Below are positions 1 through 12,995 of a stretch of 64,000 bases of DNA, one piece after another. The notes beneath the pieces are model-generated. The model was not told the DNA's origin. It saw only the letters and a list, made by a program, of their open reading frames with translations, and did not search any database. Position 1 is the stretch's first letter. Every line of letters starts with the position of its first letter. This stretch comes from Archilochus colubris. Lineage: Eukaryota; Chordata; Aves; Apodiformes; Trochilidae. A program made the translations under genes and the position numbers. The stretch spans positions 61,943,810 to 62,007,809 of the forward strand of contig CM041083.1 in the NCBI GenBank assembly GCA_023079485.1, in the 5' to 3' direction.

Positions 1-77
1 TCAGCCTTCACCTTCTGGAGTCCCGCATTTTCACTGTCAGTATTTTTGTGTAACATGAATTTTAAAAGTACATACTT

Positions 78-98
78 TTTATTGCAAATGAATTTATT
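78..98 (-). other. Two AATAAA motifs just after the RESF1 stop
   Basis: TTTATT occurs on the plus strand at 78-83 and 93-98, giving two minus-strand AATAAA polyadenylation-type hexamers 14-36 bases after the stop codon. They could end a short transcript that uses the 112-114 stop. The region is AT-rich, so chance intronic motifs are equally possible. Confidence 0.35.
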
Positions 99-111
99 TT
101 CAAAATAAAAA

Positions 112-3100
112 TCAAGATAGCATCACACCTGCCACAATGGCTTTATCTCTTTCCAGGGAATCCTTTGCAGCTAAGCTTTCCTCCTCAGTGATTGCATTTC
201 TGAACAGTATCTCTGGACACAGCTTAAATTCCAGTACTTCTGAGCTGCATGTTTTTTCAGCTTCTGAGACAGAAGGATCCTTTTTCACACCTGGGCTGTT
301 CTGTGACACTTTGGACTTCAAGTGCCAGACAGCCCTGACAGGTGATGTCTCTAATTTTGTCAGATATATACGTTCCTGTGCCATACGTTTAAATGCAACT
401 CTGTTCAGGTACTGTTTTTTTGGCTCCTTTTGAAGATGCAGTTTTAATCTGTTATTTCTTCTATTTAAAAACAGCAGGTTTTTATCAGGAAATGTTTTTT
501 CAGAGCACTTGTCTTTGTTTTGACCATCCAGACGTCTCTCTTTGTTAGAAAAGTAGTTTTTAGACATGGTAGAAGATCGCGCCCTTTTTCTCTGTAGTTT
601 AAGCATGGAGCGATCTGCTAATGAACTCTTCACTTTCCAGCCATTTTCTCCATTAAATTTTTTAGCTCTCTCAGTATTTAGCAAGCAATTATGTGAAAGC
701 TGTTTGGAATTCTGTGCTTCAGATTGTTTTGATTTTTCTTCTTCCACCTTTGTTTTCTTAGAGACTCTTTTCATATTTTCCTTCCTCTTCCGCTTGCACG
801 ACTGCTCCTGTGAAGGATGAACTTTCACGGATTTATGCTGAGAAAATTTGTGGTTTCTTGTCTTTAAGTCTACAGTGTCAACGTTTGGGAACTTTATAGC
901 ATCAGCTTGATGACTATTCAGTTTGTCACGTTTTATTTCTGCTGATACTTTGGCTTTCTCTTTGATGTTGGTTCCTACCTCTTGCCCAAGCATCTCCTTT
1001 TGTTTCCTGCAGTTCTGCTCTTCAGTTGAGTTCTCTTCACAGGTTTTAATTTTTTGTTCTTGATTGAGTTCAACTTGCTTCATTTCAACAGTTTCTAACT
1101 TGGTAAATTTGTTAATGTCCACTTTGGATTTCACAGCCAAACCTGTTTTGGTTTTATCTTTTGAAAGGGACTCAATTTTAAAAACTCTCTTTTTCTCTTT
1201 GGATGACTTTGTCCTGTTGTCTGTCTCAGTATTACCAGCCTTTTCTGACAACTCTTCTGATACTGTCTGATGTTCGTTTTTGTCACAAATAAATTCTTTG
1301 CCTAACAATCGAGTTTCTCTGTTGCTTTGCATCTCTTCCTTCGAGCTGCTCCTTTTAGATTTATCAGCATCTGGATTTTCAGAGAAATCATGTGATTCGG
1401 TTTTTTCCTGCTTTATTGTAGGTGACTTATTTTTGTTAGTCACCTTTAGCTTAGGGTTTTTAGTTGTTACTGAGGGGTACTTGCAAATAGCTCTTTTATT
1501 TTCACTACCACCATCTGGGATTTTTTCAGGAATTGGCACGTTTCCCACTGCACAGTTGTTCTTCATTACAGCATCAGATTTACTGTTGTTTTCTTGTCTC
1601 TCTGCAGTGCTAGTACTTTCAGCTTTTGAAACTTGATCAGAATTTTTCTCTGAAACAGGTATTTCAGGTTTAATGGGGGACTGTGGTGTTTTACATGCTT
1701 CAGACGGCAAACCCACTGAAGAAGAATCTTTTGTATTTATGGGGCTGGAGGTTTCTTGTGTTGTTTTCTTCTCACATAGACTCTGACTCGGCTGAACACT
1801 GCCTTCCAGGTTCTCCTCAGGTGAAGCTTTTTCTGACTGTTGACTCACTACTCTGTTGCTGTGCTCAGGAAACAATTCTTGCACCTTATCAGAGCTTAAC
1901 ACTGCAGATTTTGTCTGAGCTACTAGGTCTTTCAAGTGAGAACTCTTGTCACAAATTTGAGCCTCTTTTTGAGGTGGATTCTCCATTTGCTCAGCCACAG
2001 CATCTCTTTGTACTGGTTCTTTTGTCAGCATATCAGCACCTTCAATGCCAAATGGAAATTCTTTCACTAGTTCAGACAGCTGACTGTTCAGATATCTAAT
2101 AGGTTCTGCTCCAAAAAGATTCATGTCTTTTTCTGTGCAATTTACAATAGACATGTAATTTTGTTTACTGTTGTCTCTTGCATTTGTTTCAGCAGTTATG
2201 CTGACTGAGAAATCCAGTGAATTTAGAGCTAACTCCTGGTTTATACTAGCAAGAATTTCTAAGTCATTTTCAGGATACTTGGAAGATGCCTTGAACGGCA
2301 GTTTTTGTTCTGAGGTAGAAACTGTTTTATGAGAATTGCCACTGCTTTCTTTCTCCACACGACCAGTTTGGATTCCATCCAAAATCCTACCTCCACTACT
2401 CATGCAGCTGGATGATTCTTCCAACATGTTTTGCAGCAAGCTCCCTCTTTGGGAAGTACTATTTGTCAGATCATTTTTATACAAGTCCATCTCTTGCTGC
2501 TTTTGGGTTGGGTCAGATGCATTTCCTTCTGATGAGGCACCATGTGTCTCAGGGCCTGACTTGAACATACTTGCTATTTGTGGATTATAAAATGTATCAC
2601 CTTCAACAAGAGAACATACACTAGAAATACACAACATGTGGTCTTCTAACACAGCTGCTGATGTATCTCCTGTCTCTAACACAGCTTCCTTGTCTCTTAC
2701 ACCTTTCTGAAAGACTTGACTAGAATTATTTGTCTCCAGTTCAGGAAGAGAAGGCTTGTTTTGTACTACAAGATGCATATTTTCTCTGGCATCTCGTGGA
2801 GATTGGCTAACTTTCCTTTTGTTTTCATCATAGGAATCATTTACACTTACACTGGTTTTTACCATTCTGTTTCTATCAGCTGATTTGGTCTGTTGCAAAC
2901 ATGAGTCCACTTCCTGCACCAAAACACAGTCACTGGGTGATGACCGAACAGTTTCTGTTGTTTCCTTGTTGGTATTTACCACACTTAAGCCATCTTTCCC
3001 CTTTTCTTGCAAACTACATATACTTCCTGAATCAATCACTGGATAGGTTTTCCCTGTAGATGGTGGACATTTGTCTGCCTGCTCAGTCTCTGTTCTCTGC

Positions 3101-5415
3101 TCAGAAAGCACTAAAGGAGAGACAACTGCAACTTGGAGTTCAAAACTTTTTATCAAATTGCAACTTGATGAATCAAGATTTTGTCCTACAGAAGCAGCTG
3201 ATACAGGTAAAGTTGCTTCGGCTGTACTAGACAGGACATTATTTTCTTCTCTAGTTTTTGTATTTTGGCTGTAAGGTGAAATCTGATTTGCTGTGGCATT
3301 CTGACTTGACTGGCTATTTTGCACACTTAGGGATTTTGACTGATGCTTTCTCCATAAGCCCAGGCATGCAGTTAGTTCTTCCACAGAGTATCTATAGTTG
3401 TTCTTAAAAGATGCATTTTCAGGAAATGGGGTATTTTTCTGAGCTACAGCACTCTTGAATTCACCAGACTCTTTCTTTTCTGATACAAGAGAGTTTGTGT
3501 GCACTGTGTTTGTCTGCTCATCTTTCAAACTTTGTGCTTTCTTCTCACCAGTGGAAGCTTTTACAGAGCTTCCACCTGAGACAGATGTATCTACCACTGG
3601 TTTTTCACTACACAAGAGATTAGTTAGTATTTTATCAGCAGTAGCACCAGCTGTCTCCTCTTTCAATGCATTTGTGCTGCTTAATACAAACTGGAGAAAT
3701 GATGAGTTCTTGGGGTTAGCTGGCACATTGTTTGATGCAATTTTGACAGAGCCATCTACTTGACTACAACGTGAAGCACTGTTCAAGGACGTCACAGGTT
3801 TTTGAGAAGAGGCCAAGGCATATGGATCCCTTTGTGCCACGCTGGGAGCACTCTCAGGATTATTGAATTGAGCTGGGAATTCACTCTGGGGGGGATTATG
3901 AGCAGAGCTTGATGAAAAGCTTCTCTGATCCACCTGAGGGTTACTCTGAACTACCGCTAACCCGGTGTTATCAGCACTGGTAACTTTTTTGTGGTTTCTT
4001 TCTTCAGGTGAAGAGTTAATCACATGACTCTCTGTCCTCACTGTTTCAGATGGGGAAGGTGGTACACTTTGGTTGGACACCTGTGGAAGATGATTAGCAA
4101 GAATATCTCCATTATTTGAAGGAAGTGCGGGAGTATTTTTGCCTTGTTCTGAAGCTACAAGGAGTTGTATTTTATAATTATGCATCTTTTGAAGCAGTGC
4201 AAATTTTTTTTTAATATTGAGCAGCTTTTGAGCCTCCCAAGCTAGTCTGTCCCTTGTAACTGGTCCTCCATCTGCCACTCCTGGCAAAATTTGAGAATTA
4301 ACAGGTCCATCCATTAAACTATTAGTCTGGCTTTCCTGAACTGAAGCAAGATCACTCAGTGATCTTGAACCAGTCACCGAAGAAAGAGTTTCTTGAATTG
4401 CATCATCCAGTTCTTTGGAAATGCTAGGAGATGTTTCATTAAAAGGCTGTTTTGCTGTCACATTTCCACCTGAATTGCTGACATACCTAAGTGACTGACT
4501 GATTTCTCCAGATGGCTGTTTCTGACAATTTTGCTGAACACTGTTGAAACCAGAAGCATTTTTTAGGTCTGATGGGTGCCTCTGTTTGCTAATGGTGTAT
4601 CCACTAGGGACATTTTGAACTGCCTGAGGTACACCTGTTGAAGACTGAGCTGCAGCTCTTGAATCACAGTTAGCAGGCAAGAAAGATGGTACAGAACATC
4701 CACTAGGAGCTTCTGATGTCACCTGACTTGGTCGATACTGTAGCAGCTGTACATTTGCTTCAGTGTTTTGATTCACTGAGGGCAAAAATTTCAACTGAGT
4801 GTTCGGATGGTATACTTGGCTTTGGGCATGTTGCCCGGGGGTAAAAAGAGGCATGGAATAATTTGGGGGTTGAACGTTACATAATATTGTACTTGTAGGA
4901 TTTTGCTGTGGCATCGTGCTACTGTTTGCAGTGATATACTGAGGTTCCCGAAGTACATTCCTCGAGTTATTTCCAGTGTTCATTTGAGGAGATAGAGGAG
5001 GTAACTTTCTGTGGGAATACACGTAGGCATTATAGTCTGGCCAAGAGGTGTGAGACATCTCTGTCCACAAATGTTGTGTTTGATTGGTTGGTTTTGGAGC
5101 AATTGGTACATAGGACAGTGGTCTTCGATCAACTGCGTATTTTGAGATAAAAAAATCATTACCAGCTACAGATGCTCCTGATAAGGCCTGATCTGAAGTT
5201 TTGTACCCTTCAGCATTTACAAGAGGCAAAGCAACATTACTGCTTGGTAGATACAGCCTTTGGTTATTTCCAGCATAAGTGCATGCATTTTTAGATGAAC
5301 AGGTGTTTGTCTGAGGAAAAGCATGTGCACTAGAAAACAACTGAGGGTAACATGCTTCTTCACTTTGCAGGTTCTTTGCATCAGCATTCTGGAGTGGTCT
5401 TGCATTCCAGTCCAT
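112..5415 (-). CDS. RESF1: RESF1 (KIAA1551/C12orf35) giant coding exon
   Basis: An uninterrupted frame of 1767 codons starts with MDWN and matches the layout of vertebrate RESF1, whose human form is about 1750 residues and mostly encoded by one giant exon. I recognise conserved islands in order: [11 protein letters not shown] near residue 680, VVSPLVLSE near 765, [15 protein letters not shown] near 940, [14 protein letters not shown] near 1115, QELFPEH near 1175, a lysine/arginine-rich nuclear-localisation-like stretch near 1545, [12 protein letters not shown] near 1665 and [12 protein letters not shown] near 1730. The rest is Ser/Gln/Asn-rich and probably disordered, with no enzymatic domain. 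In mammals RESF1 is a nuclear protein that works with SETDB1 to repress endogenous retroviruses and affects pluripotency; function in birds is inferred. The start ATG lies 40 bases inside the exon after a good acceptor. The last four codons (VMLS) and the stop are probably intron read-through, because the human protein continues past the matching point. Confidence 0.93.
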   Translation of the reverse strand: MDWNARPLQNADAKNLQSEEACYPQLFSSAHAFPQTNTCSSKNACTYAGNNQRLYLPSSNVALPLVNAEGYKTSDQALSGASVAGNDFFISKYAVDRRPLSYVPIAPKPTNQTQHLWTEMSHTSWPDYNAYVYSHRKLPPLSPQMNTGNNSRNVLREPQYITANSSTMPQQNPTSTILCNVQPPNYSMPLFTPGQHAQSQVYHPNTQLKFLPSVNQNTEANVQLLQYRPSQVTSEAPSGCSVPSFLPANCDSRAAAQSSTGVPQAVQNVPSGYTISKQRHPSDLKNASGFNSVQQNCQKQPSGEISQSLRYVSNSGGNVTAKQPFNETSPSISKELDDAIQETLSSVTGSRSLSDLASVQESQTNSLMDGPVNSQILPGVADGGPVTRDRLAWEAQKLLNIKKKFALLQKMHNYKIQLLVASEQGKNTPALPSNNGDILANHLPQVSNQSVPPSPSETVRTESHVINSSPEERNHKKVTSADNTGLAVVQSNPQVDQRSFSSSSAHNPPQSEFPAQFNNPESAPSVAQRDPYALASSQKPVTSLNSASRCSQVDGSVKIASNNVPANPKNSSFLQFVLSSTNALKEETAGATADKILTNLLCSEKPVVDTSVSGGSSVKASTGEKKAQSLKDEQTNTVHTNSLVSEKKESGEFKSAVAQKNTPFPENASFKNNYRYSVEELTACLGLWRKHQSKSLSVQNSQSSQNATANQISPYSQNTKTREENNVLSSTAEATLPVSAASVGQNLDSSSCNLIKSFELQVAVVSPLVLSEQRTETEQADKCPPSTGKTYPVIDSGSICSLQEKGKDGLSVVNTNKETTETVRSSPSDCVLVQEVDSCLQQTKSADRNRMVKTSVSVNDSYDENKRKVSQSPRDARENMHLVVQNKPSLPELETNNSSQVFQKGVRDKEAVLETGDTSAAVLEDHMLCISSVCSLVEGDTFYNPQIASMFKSGPETHGASSEGNASDPTQKQQEMDLYKNDLTNSTSQRGSLLQNMLEESSSCMSSGGRILDGIQTGRVEKESSGNSHKTVSTSEQKLPFKASSKYPENDLEILASINQELALNSLDFSVSITAETNARDNSKQNYMSIVNCTEKDMNLFGAEPIRYLNSQLSELVKEFPFGIEGADMLTKEPVQRDAVAEQMENPPQKEAQICDKSSHLKDLVAQTKSAVLSSDKVQELFPEHSNRVVSQQSEKASPEENLEGSVQPSQSLCEKKTTQETSSPINTKDSSSVGLPSEACKTPQSPIKPEIPVSEKNSDQVSKAESTSTAERQENNSKSDAVMKNNCAVGNVPIPEKIPDGGSENKRAICKYPSVTTKNPKLKVTNKNKSPTIKQEKTESHDFSENPDADKSKRSSSKEEMQSNRETRLLGKEFICDKNEHQTVSEELSEKAGNTETDNRTKSSKEKKRVFKIESLSKDKTKTGLAVKSKVDINKFTKLETVEMKQVELNQEQKIKTCEENSTEEQNCRKQKEMLGQEVGTNIKEKAKVSAEIKRDKLNSHQADAIKFPNVDTVDLKTRNHKFSQHKSVKVHPSQEQSCKRKRKENMKRVSKKTKVEEEKSKQSEAQNSKQLSHNCLLNTERAKKFNGENGWKVKSSLADRSMLKLQRKRARSSTMSKNYFSNKERRLDGQNKDKCSEKTFPDKNLLFLNRRNNRLKLHLQKEPKKQYLNRVAFKRMAQERIYLTKLETSPVRAVWHLKSKVSQNSPGVKKDPSVSEAEKTCSSEVLEFKLCPEILFRNAITEEESLAAKDSLERDKAIVAGVMLS
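120..133 (-). other. Probable splice donor ending the RESF1 giant exon
   Basis: On the minus strand the sequence reads GGCAG followed by GTGTGATG, a good donor, with the last exon base at 129 and the intron starting at 128. The break would fall after Val-Ala and inside a Gly codon (phase 1). The human protein has a similar Val-Ser-Gly here and then continues with a conserved tail. The in-frame stop at 112-114 would then be intronic, or define a shorter isoform. Confidence 0.6.
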
Positions 5416-5454
5416 CTTTTCGTGATAACTTTTTCTTCAGCCCAAAATCAAAAA

Positions 5455-5475
5455 TCTAAAAAAACAAAATAAATT
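5455..5475 (-). other. Splice acceptor of the RESF1 giant exon
   Basis: Reading leftward, a T-rich tract ends in TTTAG with the AG at 5457-5456, so the exon would start at 5455. That leaves a 40-base 5' non-coding stretch before the ATG at 5415. An AG 15 bases further in (after GGGCTGA) is a weaker alternative. Confidence 0.65.
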
Positions 5476-8400
5476 CAAAACTTTAGATCAAAATCTATTT
5501 TACTTACCAAGTTATTTTGACTGCATTATGAATACAAACGTTGAACTTATATTTGAAGATTATTCTACTAATTGTATTGTCATTCAACTTCTTAATTTAA
5601 CAATAGATTGCTATATTTAACAATCATGTCCTTGAATTAGATAACTGCTGAAGAAATTTAAGACATTTATACATTCCAGAAACATGACTGAGTTATGTAA
5701 ACAAGACTAAGATGTTAACTAGTAGTAATTGTAAAAACCTTACTAAACTGAGGAGAAAATCTGACTTCAGGCAACACACAATTAGCCAAGAGTAAAACCC
5801 AATTCTTGTCACTGTCAAGTCAAAAAAAGTGAAGAGTACAACCTTAATTTGTCGTCATTATTAACTGGATTAAGAAAATAAGTTTGTAACTGTGATCACA
5901 ACATTTTTTATAACTTTACTACAACAAAAAGTGCTACTTTAAAAAGCTGTATTTGGCAGAAACCGCTCACCTTCAGGAGAAAATTTGAGAAACTCAGTAT
6001 TAGTACAAGACCCCGAAAGACAAAGAGAAGACTATTCCTCACACCTAATACTTTCTCACCTTGACCACAAACCTCAGGAATCATCAGCAACTACTACAGA
6101 GCCAAGTGTCAATTTTTCATTTATGGAGCATCAAAAAGGAACAGAGAAATACCCCCACTGAACACAGGAGTAACAGCAAAGCTCTTTGACAAAATGCCCA
6201 CACCCAGACTTCTTTATCAGATAGATTTAGTGAAGTCCTATGTAATGTCCCTGAATCACTCTGTGGAGACACCTCACACAGAGATGAGAGGGGAATTTGG
6301 ACCAACTATACAAAGACCAATAAGTTCAACTGTTTTAGGTTTCTATCCTAGAGAAGGAACAATACATCCAAACAGGGGAAGGCTGTGTCCTACAGTTTTC
6401 TAACAGCCTTCATCTACACAAACCATCTGCATTCATTTCTGATAGGAAAGATCTTGGGTTTTATTGGCAATGTTTGTTCCTGATTACTTCTTCTCAGAGG
6501 CCCTCCTCTAGGAAATACATACAGAGGAAAATAAATCAATCCTAAAACAGAATAAATTGTTACAGGCTTCTGATCTGCTGGATTAGGTGAGACACTCCAG
6601 AAAAGATTCAATGATCTAATTCATTGAACACTGTAACTTAGCACTGAAGTCTGGACACCTGCTCACTGGAGTCAGAAAACACTTAAACGGGGAAAACATA
6701 AGGAGAGTATGAGACTCAGTAATGTAACACAAGTTCAGCATATCAAAGCCAGCTCTGTGGAAGATCCTTTGATTACTCTGGAGAAATAATCACTGTTTTC
6801 CAAAAGCATGTATGTTTAATTCACCCAAGTCCACTGATAAAGAGGAAGAAGTCAGCCTCTTGCCCACCCTCACCCATTCATTGGGGGAACTGAATAGGAC
6901 AAAGTAGGCCTTGATACTGTGCAAGCACTGCTCAGCAATTGCCAAATCACTGATGAGCTACCAATGCTGCTTTAGCCCCAGATCCAAAACCCAGCACCAT
7001 ATAGCTGCTGTGATGAAAATTAACTCCATGCCAGCCACACCCAGTGCAGGGCTGCAAGCAACAATGGACTGTAAAGGTCTTGCTTAATGGCCTTTATTTA
7101 GAACTATTGTTTTATTAATTTTAGACTTGAATTAAGGGCTCATCTTCTTCCCTAGCACAAGCACTACCCCAGGATAATCCATCAATTGTCCCAGCACACC
7201 ATGATGAAACTCAGTGTGCTGAAGACTTTAAAGCTATTGACCCCTACAAATTGATCCTTGTGCTCCAGCACTGTGGCTGCCCTGGGACAAGCATGTGGAG
7301 AGTGCAAGCAGCACTGAGGCTGTCCTACACCAATTTCCCCATGCCTCAAAAGTATAAATAAATTAATTAATGAGGGACATAAATAGTCGTTAAGTAGTGC
7401 ATGGCACAGAAAGCAATGTGAATAAAAGTAGTTCACCTGCCCTAAGTTTGCAAGATGATAACTAATGAGCACACTAATTATTTCCATGTAGGTACTGAGC
7501 CTTGTCTGTTTGGCTTTGTACAGACTGACCTAAGCTTGCTGTGTGTGTTTTTGCTGACCAAAGTAGATCTGGTTTGAGCCTGGGGGCAACTGCACATGGC
7601 ATCACATTCAAGCCAACATGTTTTTTTGCTGATAATGGTTCTATAAATTTCACTTACGTGTGGGAATTTAAGTTAAAACCATGTTTTGAGCCCCCACTTT
7701 TCTTTTTCTTAAATCAAACTGGACAGAAAACTTTATTTATACATACATATAAAAAAATAGGAATACTAAGAATAAGCACCTTCAGCTTCACTTTTCTGAG
7801 TTTACTCATGTAAACTTAACATGAACACACAGTCAAACAGCATTAAAAGCACACCCTCTAGGCACTACTCCTATGTGTAGGGCTTGTGCACAGGACTAAG
7901 AACCACATGTGCACTCACAGAGCACAAAAAAGAAACTGGTGTGAGGAAATTAGTTCAAATGGTGCTGTCTTGGGCAGATCTGCTGCTGCTATCTACCCCG
8001 TGATGGAATAAGTTTCCAAAGGCAGAAAGTGAGGCTTACTGGAATAAGGCATTCATTAAGTAGGTAAAACAAGTAAGCCCACTCTGCAAGTGGGCTATCC
8101 TCCTATTCCAAAATCCTTACAATTTTCCTGATAGGTATCACTCAATTCCCACTAAGTATCCTCACACAGCATCCCAACTAAGGGTGGTTCACAAGCCATG
8201 GACACTCCTGTTCACCAGGAGAACTCTGAGAGGGCTCTGGCAAGCAGTTTTGCACAGCCTGCTCTCAGTGCTTTCTATAGTCACCACCTGACAGTGTCAT
8301 TTTGCTATTGCCAGGCAATCCCAGGGCCCTACTCAGTCTGCATCATCATCTCATAGGTGCCTACAAATTTGGGATCTCCAGGGTCCTGGTAAGCAAGCAC

Positions 8401-9482
8401 ACAGGCTTAAGGTACAAATTCCCAGTGAGACACATAAATCATAACAGTCAGATTCAGAGTCTTATTTGACAGAAGATAAAACACATGAACATGAATGCAC
8501 AAGAATACACAGCTTGTTTAGGGCACCCTAAGAATCATTGCTAGTATATCAGGAATCATACTTAAGAAAAATCATAACTACAGTGAGCCCTTCAAATTTG
8601 TGAATCAAAAATTTAACATCAAACATGGGCTATATTCCCAGAAATGCTACTGACAAAGGGATCTGCCACAGCCCTGGAGATTATCCAATTCCAATCTTGA
8701 AGCAGTAGTTAATAGAGGAATATAATGGAAATTTACTAGTTAACTAACACAGGTAGAGATGATAGAGCATGTGTGTGTAACAGTGGAATATAGTAGTTGC
8801 TATGGGAAATGTATCTCTGAGAACAGAAGATGGGATGTCTCAAGGTTGCTAAAGTAGGCAAAAGCACTAAAACTGGGTAAAGCTAGTTCTGTGCTTTTGG
8901 AATGCCAGATAAGGAAGAAAAATGTTGCAGATCATCTGTAGGTTGTCCAGAGTGCAAGGTGATGAAGAAGAAGATGAAGAAATGACCACCAGAGGACCTA
9001 GAGACCACCTGGTGGCTATAATGCACATGCAGGATTGGGTGGCAACATATGTGCTCAGAAAAGCTTTGAATATGTTAATAACTTATTGGAAACTGTATGA
9101 ATATGCATGTCATACCTGCATAAAAAGCGTGCAATGTGCAGCCAGCGCTGCAATCAAGAATAATTCCTTAAAAGTCTCCCTGGATTATTAAAGCTTTGAT
9201 TTGAGCATTCACAGTATCAGAAACATACAGCAAAGGACAAGCTGGCTAAAGATTCTGAGAGTTCAATGAAGGGAAAGAACGTGAGAGAGAATAAGTGAGG
9301 CCAGCTTCACTTTCTTATGAGTAAAGTGAGGAGAACGTATACCTGTCCTTTGGTTTGTCAAAGTCTCTGGCATGGGATTCAAACCTGCCTACTCTCACTC
9401 CTTCCCTCTGCTATTTACATTAATTCTTAAGGAATCTTTCCAGACTTACATGTCTTAACAGAAAGAGGCTCTTCACTTGAAA
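5476..9482. other. RESF1 5' intron, no gene seen
   Basis: Only short frames broken by stops, and no recognisable protein, CR1 or LTR. The position between the giant exon and the CpG island makes it intron of RESF1 by inference. Confidence 0.5.
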
Positions 9483-9960
9483 GCAGTGTTTGGGGAAGCA
9501 TCCGCAGAGAATCAGAGTTGCTGGGAGTCCTGGGCTCAGCTGGGGAATGGTAGATGGATGCTTCTCCTAGGAACAAAAGAGAGACATCAGAGAGCCATTA
9601 CCTTGGAAAGGTCAACCAAGCCATGGGCATCAGCTCTTTTAGCAGCAAACAGCTCCCCTCCAGGTGCCTGTCCTAGGGAAAGAGACTAAGGTACCATGCC
9701 TGAAAGGGGAATTGCACCACGATGAATCCCCAGCCCACATCTCTCAGGTGCTAGGATCCATGATCTGCCACAGCACAGTCTGATTGATTCAGAAGCACTT
9801 GAGCTTGACTGCCCATTTACTTTTCTTTTATTGACAACAGTTCCTGCCTACTCACTATTAGGCATGGCTGGAAAAGCCTTCCTGCTTAACCCTTGCTGCT
9901 TTGGATCTTTCTGTGAATCAGTGGATTGCCTGGAAGCAAGCTTGAGCTCTGCAAAAAAAC
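9483..9960 (-). repeat. Dispersed repeat, copy A (inverse of 52460-52951)
   Basis: The reverse complement matches 52460-52951 almost throughout with small gaps. Shared blocks include cagcaagg.taagcaggaag, gggcagtcaagctcaagtgc, caggcatggtac, tctctcttttgttcc and gaagcatccatctacc. It holds an AATAAA and no long frame. The family is unknown to me; a diverged solo LTR is one possibility. Confidence 0.75.
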
Positions 9961-10479
9961 CTTATAAAATATACAAGATTAACAACCACAATGCACTTAG
10001 TTGCATCACCTTCCTATCTTCCCACCAGAACTCTGTAGCACATGTAAAAGGGAGATCAATTATCTGGGGTAACACCCAATTTTAGTTCATCAAACTCCCC
10101 TTCCAAACCTCTGCTTTTTCAGTTCCAGCCATTTGAAAAATTCTTAAAGAAACACAGTAGTGTCATTTCAAAGAAATGATAAACAAAGTGACTCCATGAC
10201 TAAACTCTTGTCTGCACCCGACACCTCTAGTGGGTATGTGGCATAAACATCAGTCCTGGCACAGCCAAGAGAACAGACAGTATGCTTTCTCACATCAAGT
10301 CAGGTCAGTAAGAGGTGGAAATGCAGGGTTAGTATTGTATAACGCAGTATTTCCAAGCAAAAAAAGGAATGCAGCAGCAGCACAGAAGGGAACAGAGGTG
10401 GGATTCAAGTCTGGTCAGCAACCAACAACTGGTCAGCAACAGCAAGTGGTCAGTGACCCAACAATAAAAGCAGCTCAGT
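9961..10479. other. Intronic sequence without recognised features
   Basis: No gene or recognisable element. There is a small imperfect repetition of a ggtcagcaac unit at about 10414-10455. Confidence 0.4.
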
Positions 10480-11090
10480 GATGCCGAATTTTGCTCCAGA
10501 AGGCGAGAATAAACTGCCTCAAAGACTTGGTTTGAGTCAAATAGGCAGGAGGTATTTTATTAACGACGCACGTCGGAGAAATCGCAAAGGGATTTCTGAA
10601 TTCCCGTGACAAATGCAGGCCTTTTTATACATTTTGATTACAGAATTACATCATAGTACATACATAATCATACATATGTATACAGAGGCGTGGTATAGGC
10701 GGGGCGTAGGGCGGGGCCTTTCTTTTGAGGAGCATCTTGGTGGTTGTTCCGGTTGCCTTCATCATTGGCAGGGGGCGTCCCGTGAGTCTTCCTCCTTTAA
10801 ACTTTTGAACTCCTTCCTAATTTGGGCAATCTCCGATGTACTTGGCTTGGCCCCCATAGCTTGGCAGAGGCCTTTGGGTCAAGCCGACCTTGTTGGCTCT
10901 GAAATGCGCTGAGCTCTATCACTGCCTGTTCCTATCTCTCTTCCCTGCCATTGTGTTCCATTCCTTAACCAATTTATTGCTCTATGTGGTTTCCTAAACG
11001 CTGAGCTTTCTCCAGATGCTCTATATCCTATGCTTTAACCCATTATCTCTTGAAAGTAACTGTTTTAGGGGCTTCAGGTATTACACTTTT
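10480..11090 (-). mobile_element. ERV LTR, minus orientation, right edge approximate
   Basis: Minus-strand LTR signals are in the right order: a TATA box (TATAAAAA, 10622-10629) followed about 65 bases on by AATAAA (10556-10561). The left end begins TG near 10479-10482; the right end is perhaps at attaca near 11087. A stretch with tacatcat, tacatacata and a GC-rich ggcgg block resembles the LTR at 25104, so both belong to related families. No primer-binding site lies to the left, so this is a 3' or solo LTR. Confidence 0.6.
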
Positions 11091-11204
11091 CAAAGCATGG
11101 TAATACTATAAATATGTTTCTTAAATGCCTGTTCCTTCAGGCAAGTTACCTTGACCAGCATCCCTAAACAAGGGGGCTTCAGGATATGACACTTTGGGGA
11201 CATG

Positions 11205-11285
11205 GCTTAGTTGGCATGGTGGTGTTGGGCTGACGACTGGACATGATGATCTTAGAGGTTTTTTCCAACCTTACTGACACTGCAA
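11205..11285 (+). mobile_element. CR1 LINE 3'-end fragment
   Basis: The stretch ggcatggtggtgttgggctg, then a ggacatgatgatcttagagg-like block and ttccaacctta, is the usual CR1 3' untranslated end. It is very short and lacks the terminal octamers. Confidence 0.6.
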
Positions 11286-11940
11286 AGGGGGTGTTACAGG
11301 CCATGGAAAAGGTAAATCCTCAACTGCCAGCTACCCCTCCATCAGATTAAGGTGGAAATGTCACTCAGGGTCTGCTTCTCACAAATAATTTTTTATTGGT
11401 GTACTGCTAACAGGTTATTTTGCAGCAATCTTAGGACTCTGTGATTTGCAGACCTACCCACTATTAGGAAAGGAAAAAGTGGGAAACAAATGGAGAGAGA
11501 TTGAGCACTCATCCTGGATCCAGTGTTGGTCTGGCCAATGTAAGAAGGTTGATATCAGAGAAGCTCCCAAAGCCCACCATCACAGTTGCACTTCTTATAG
11601 GCTTGTTTTGCTTAAGCCATAAATTTTAAACTTATGAATAAGTGTGGTCGAGGCATATTGAGTTTGAGGAACTGGAACAGACTTCCACCCTCTCTGCTTC
11701 TCCACTGTCACCTCTATATGCAACCATTCCTCCCTACCATTATGCAGGAATTACTCTGGAGAGCAAATAAGAGTTTTTTTCAAGGGATTATAATGTTGTT
11801 TTGATACTACTTCTCACCATAGGCTGCCAGAGCTGGTCCCCCATACCACTCTGGTGGCTCAAACACAGTTTTTCCTTTGTGGTGATTTTTACATAGCAGA
11901 TAGAAGGAAAATATGGGGAGAACCTAAAAACACTGATTGA
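11286..11940. other. Probable ERV 3' non-coding region
   Basis: No frame of note. It lies between the stop of the minus-strand envelope fragment at 11941 and the LTR at about 11090, where an ERV 3' untranslated segment would be expected. No clear polypurine tract was found. Confidence 0.3.
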
Positions 11941-12480
11941 TTAATTAATTGCAAAGGCAATTGCTAATCCTATTAATATGACGATCAACACAATTGCTAT
12001 CTTAACAATCCAATCCCACCACTCTGTCAGTTTCTTGAGCACCCAGTTTCTTAAGCAGGGAGGTGACCCAGGACAGTGGGTTAAGTCCACCAATTCATGG
12101 CTACATGGCTTTGAAGAGTTCTCCAATTTGCTTGACAACTTCCTTCACCTTCTGGTGGGCTTCCTCTGTGGTAGTTGTATCATTATGGCTAGCACTGCAG
12201 CATTCTCCTTGTGTTAGGTTTAACATACCAGAGAAACCATGCTCGTCTAGTAATAAAACATGCAATGCTAATCAATTTTGTAAGGCAAGCTTAGATATTT
12301 GCTGTACCTGTGTCTTCATTTCTTTAAATGTGACCTTGGTCCAACTGCATAAAACATGCACTTGCCACGTCAGATTATCTAATACATATTGATACTGGAT
12401 TGTTACTTTGGCGGGTACAAAAAAATGCTTCTAAATCTAGGCTTATTTTTTTTCCCCCAGCTGTCACGATTTGGAGTTTT
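11941..12480 (-). pseudogene. ERV envelope, transmembrane subunit remnant
   Basis: The last 65 codons stay open (11941-12138) and end in a Trp-rich juxtamembrane stretch (EWWDW) followed by a hydrophobic Ile/Val/Leu membrane helix of about 22 residues and a stop, as in retroviral transmembrane subunits. Upstream the frame carries several stops. It is the 3' part of the envelope whose surface part lies at 14061-15253; the two are separated by a CR1, a solo LTR and a second CR1. Not functional as it stands. Confidence 0.6.
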
Positions 12481-12508
12481 AGCACTTGAGATCCATTCCC
12501 CCCCCCTC

Positions 12509-12995
12509 AGTTTAGGAAGGATATCGAGGTCCTGGAGCAGGTCCAAAGAAGGGCAACCAGGCTGGTGAAGGGACTTAAGCACAGACCCTATGAGGAAAGG
12601 CTGAGGGAGCTGGGGCTGTTCAGCCTAAAGAAGAGGAGGCTCAGGGGAGACCTCATCACTCTCTACAACTCCCTGAAAGGAGGGTGTAGCCAGGGGGGGG
12701 TTGGTCTCTTTTCCCAGGCTACTCTCAGCAAGACAAGAGGGCATGGTCTTAAGTTGTGCCAGGGGAAGTTTAGATTGGATATTAGAAAGAATTTCTTTAC
12801 AGGGAGGGTGATCAGGCATTGGAATGGGCTGCCCAGGGAAGTAGTGGATTCTCTGTCCCTGGAGATATTTAAAAAGAGACTGGATGTGGCACTCAGTGCC
12901 ATGGTCTGGTAACTGCAGCAGTAGTGGATCAAGGGTTGGACTCGATGATCTCTGAGGTCCCTTCCAACCCAGTCGATTCTATGATTCTATGGTTC
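12509..12995 (+). mobile_element. CR1 LINE fragment (3' end of ORF2 and tail), plus strand
   Basis: The frame 12565-12912 encodes the typical CR1 reverse-transcriptase C-terminus ([20 protein letters not shown], then [17 protein letters not shown]). It is followed by the tail with gattctatgattctatgg at about 12976-12992. The insertion interrupts the minus-strand envelope. A 9-base direct repeat, tttggagtt, lies at 12470-12478 and 12996-13004. Confidence 0.9.

Noticed and set aside
137..3763. Plus-strand frames of 60-140 codons inside the RESF1 exon
   Set aside because: They are the reverse-strand shadow of a long coding exon, with no recognisable domains.
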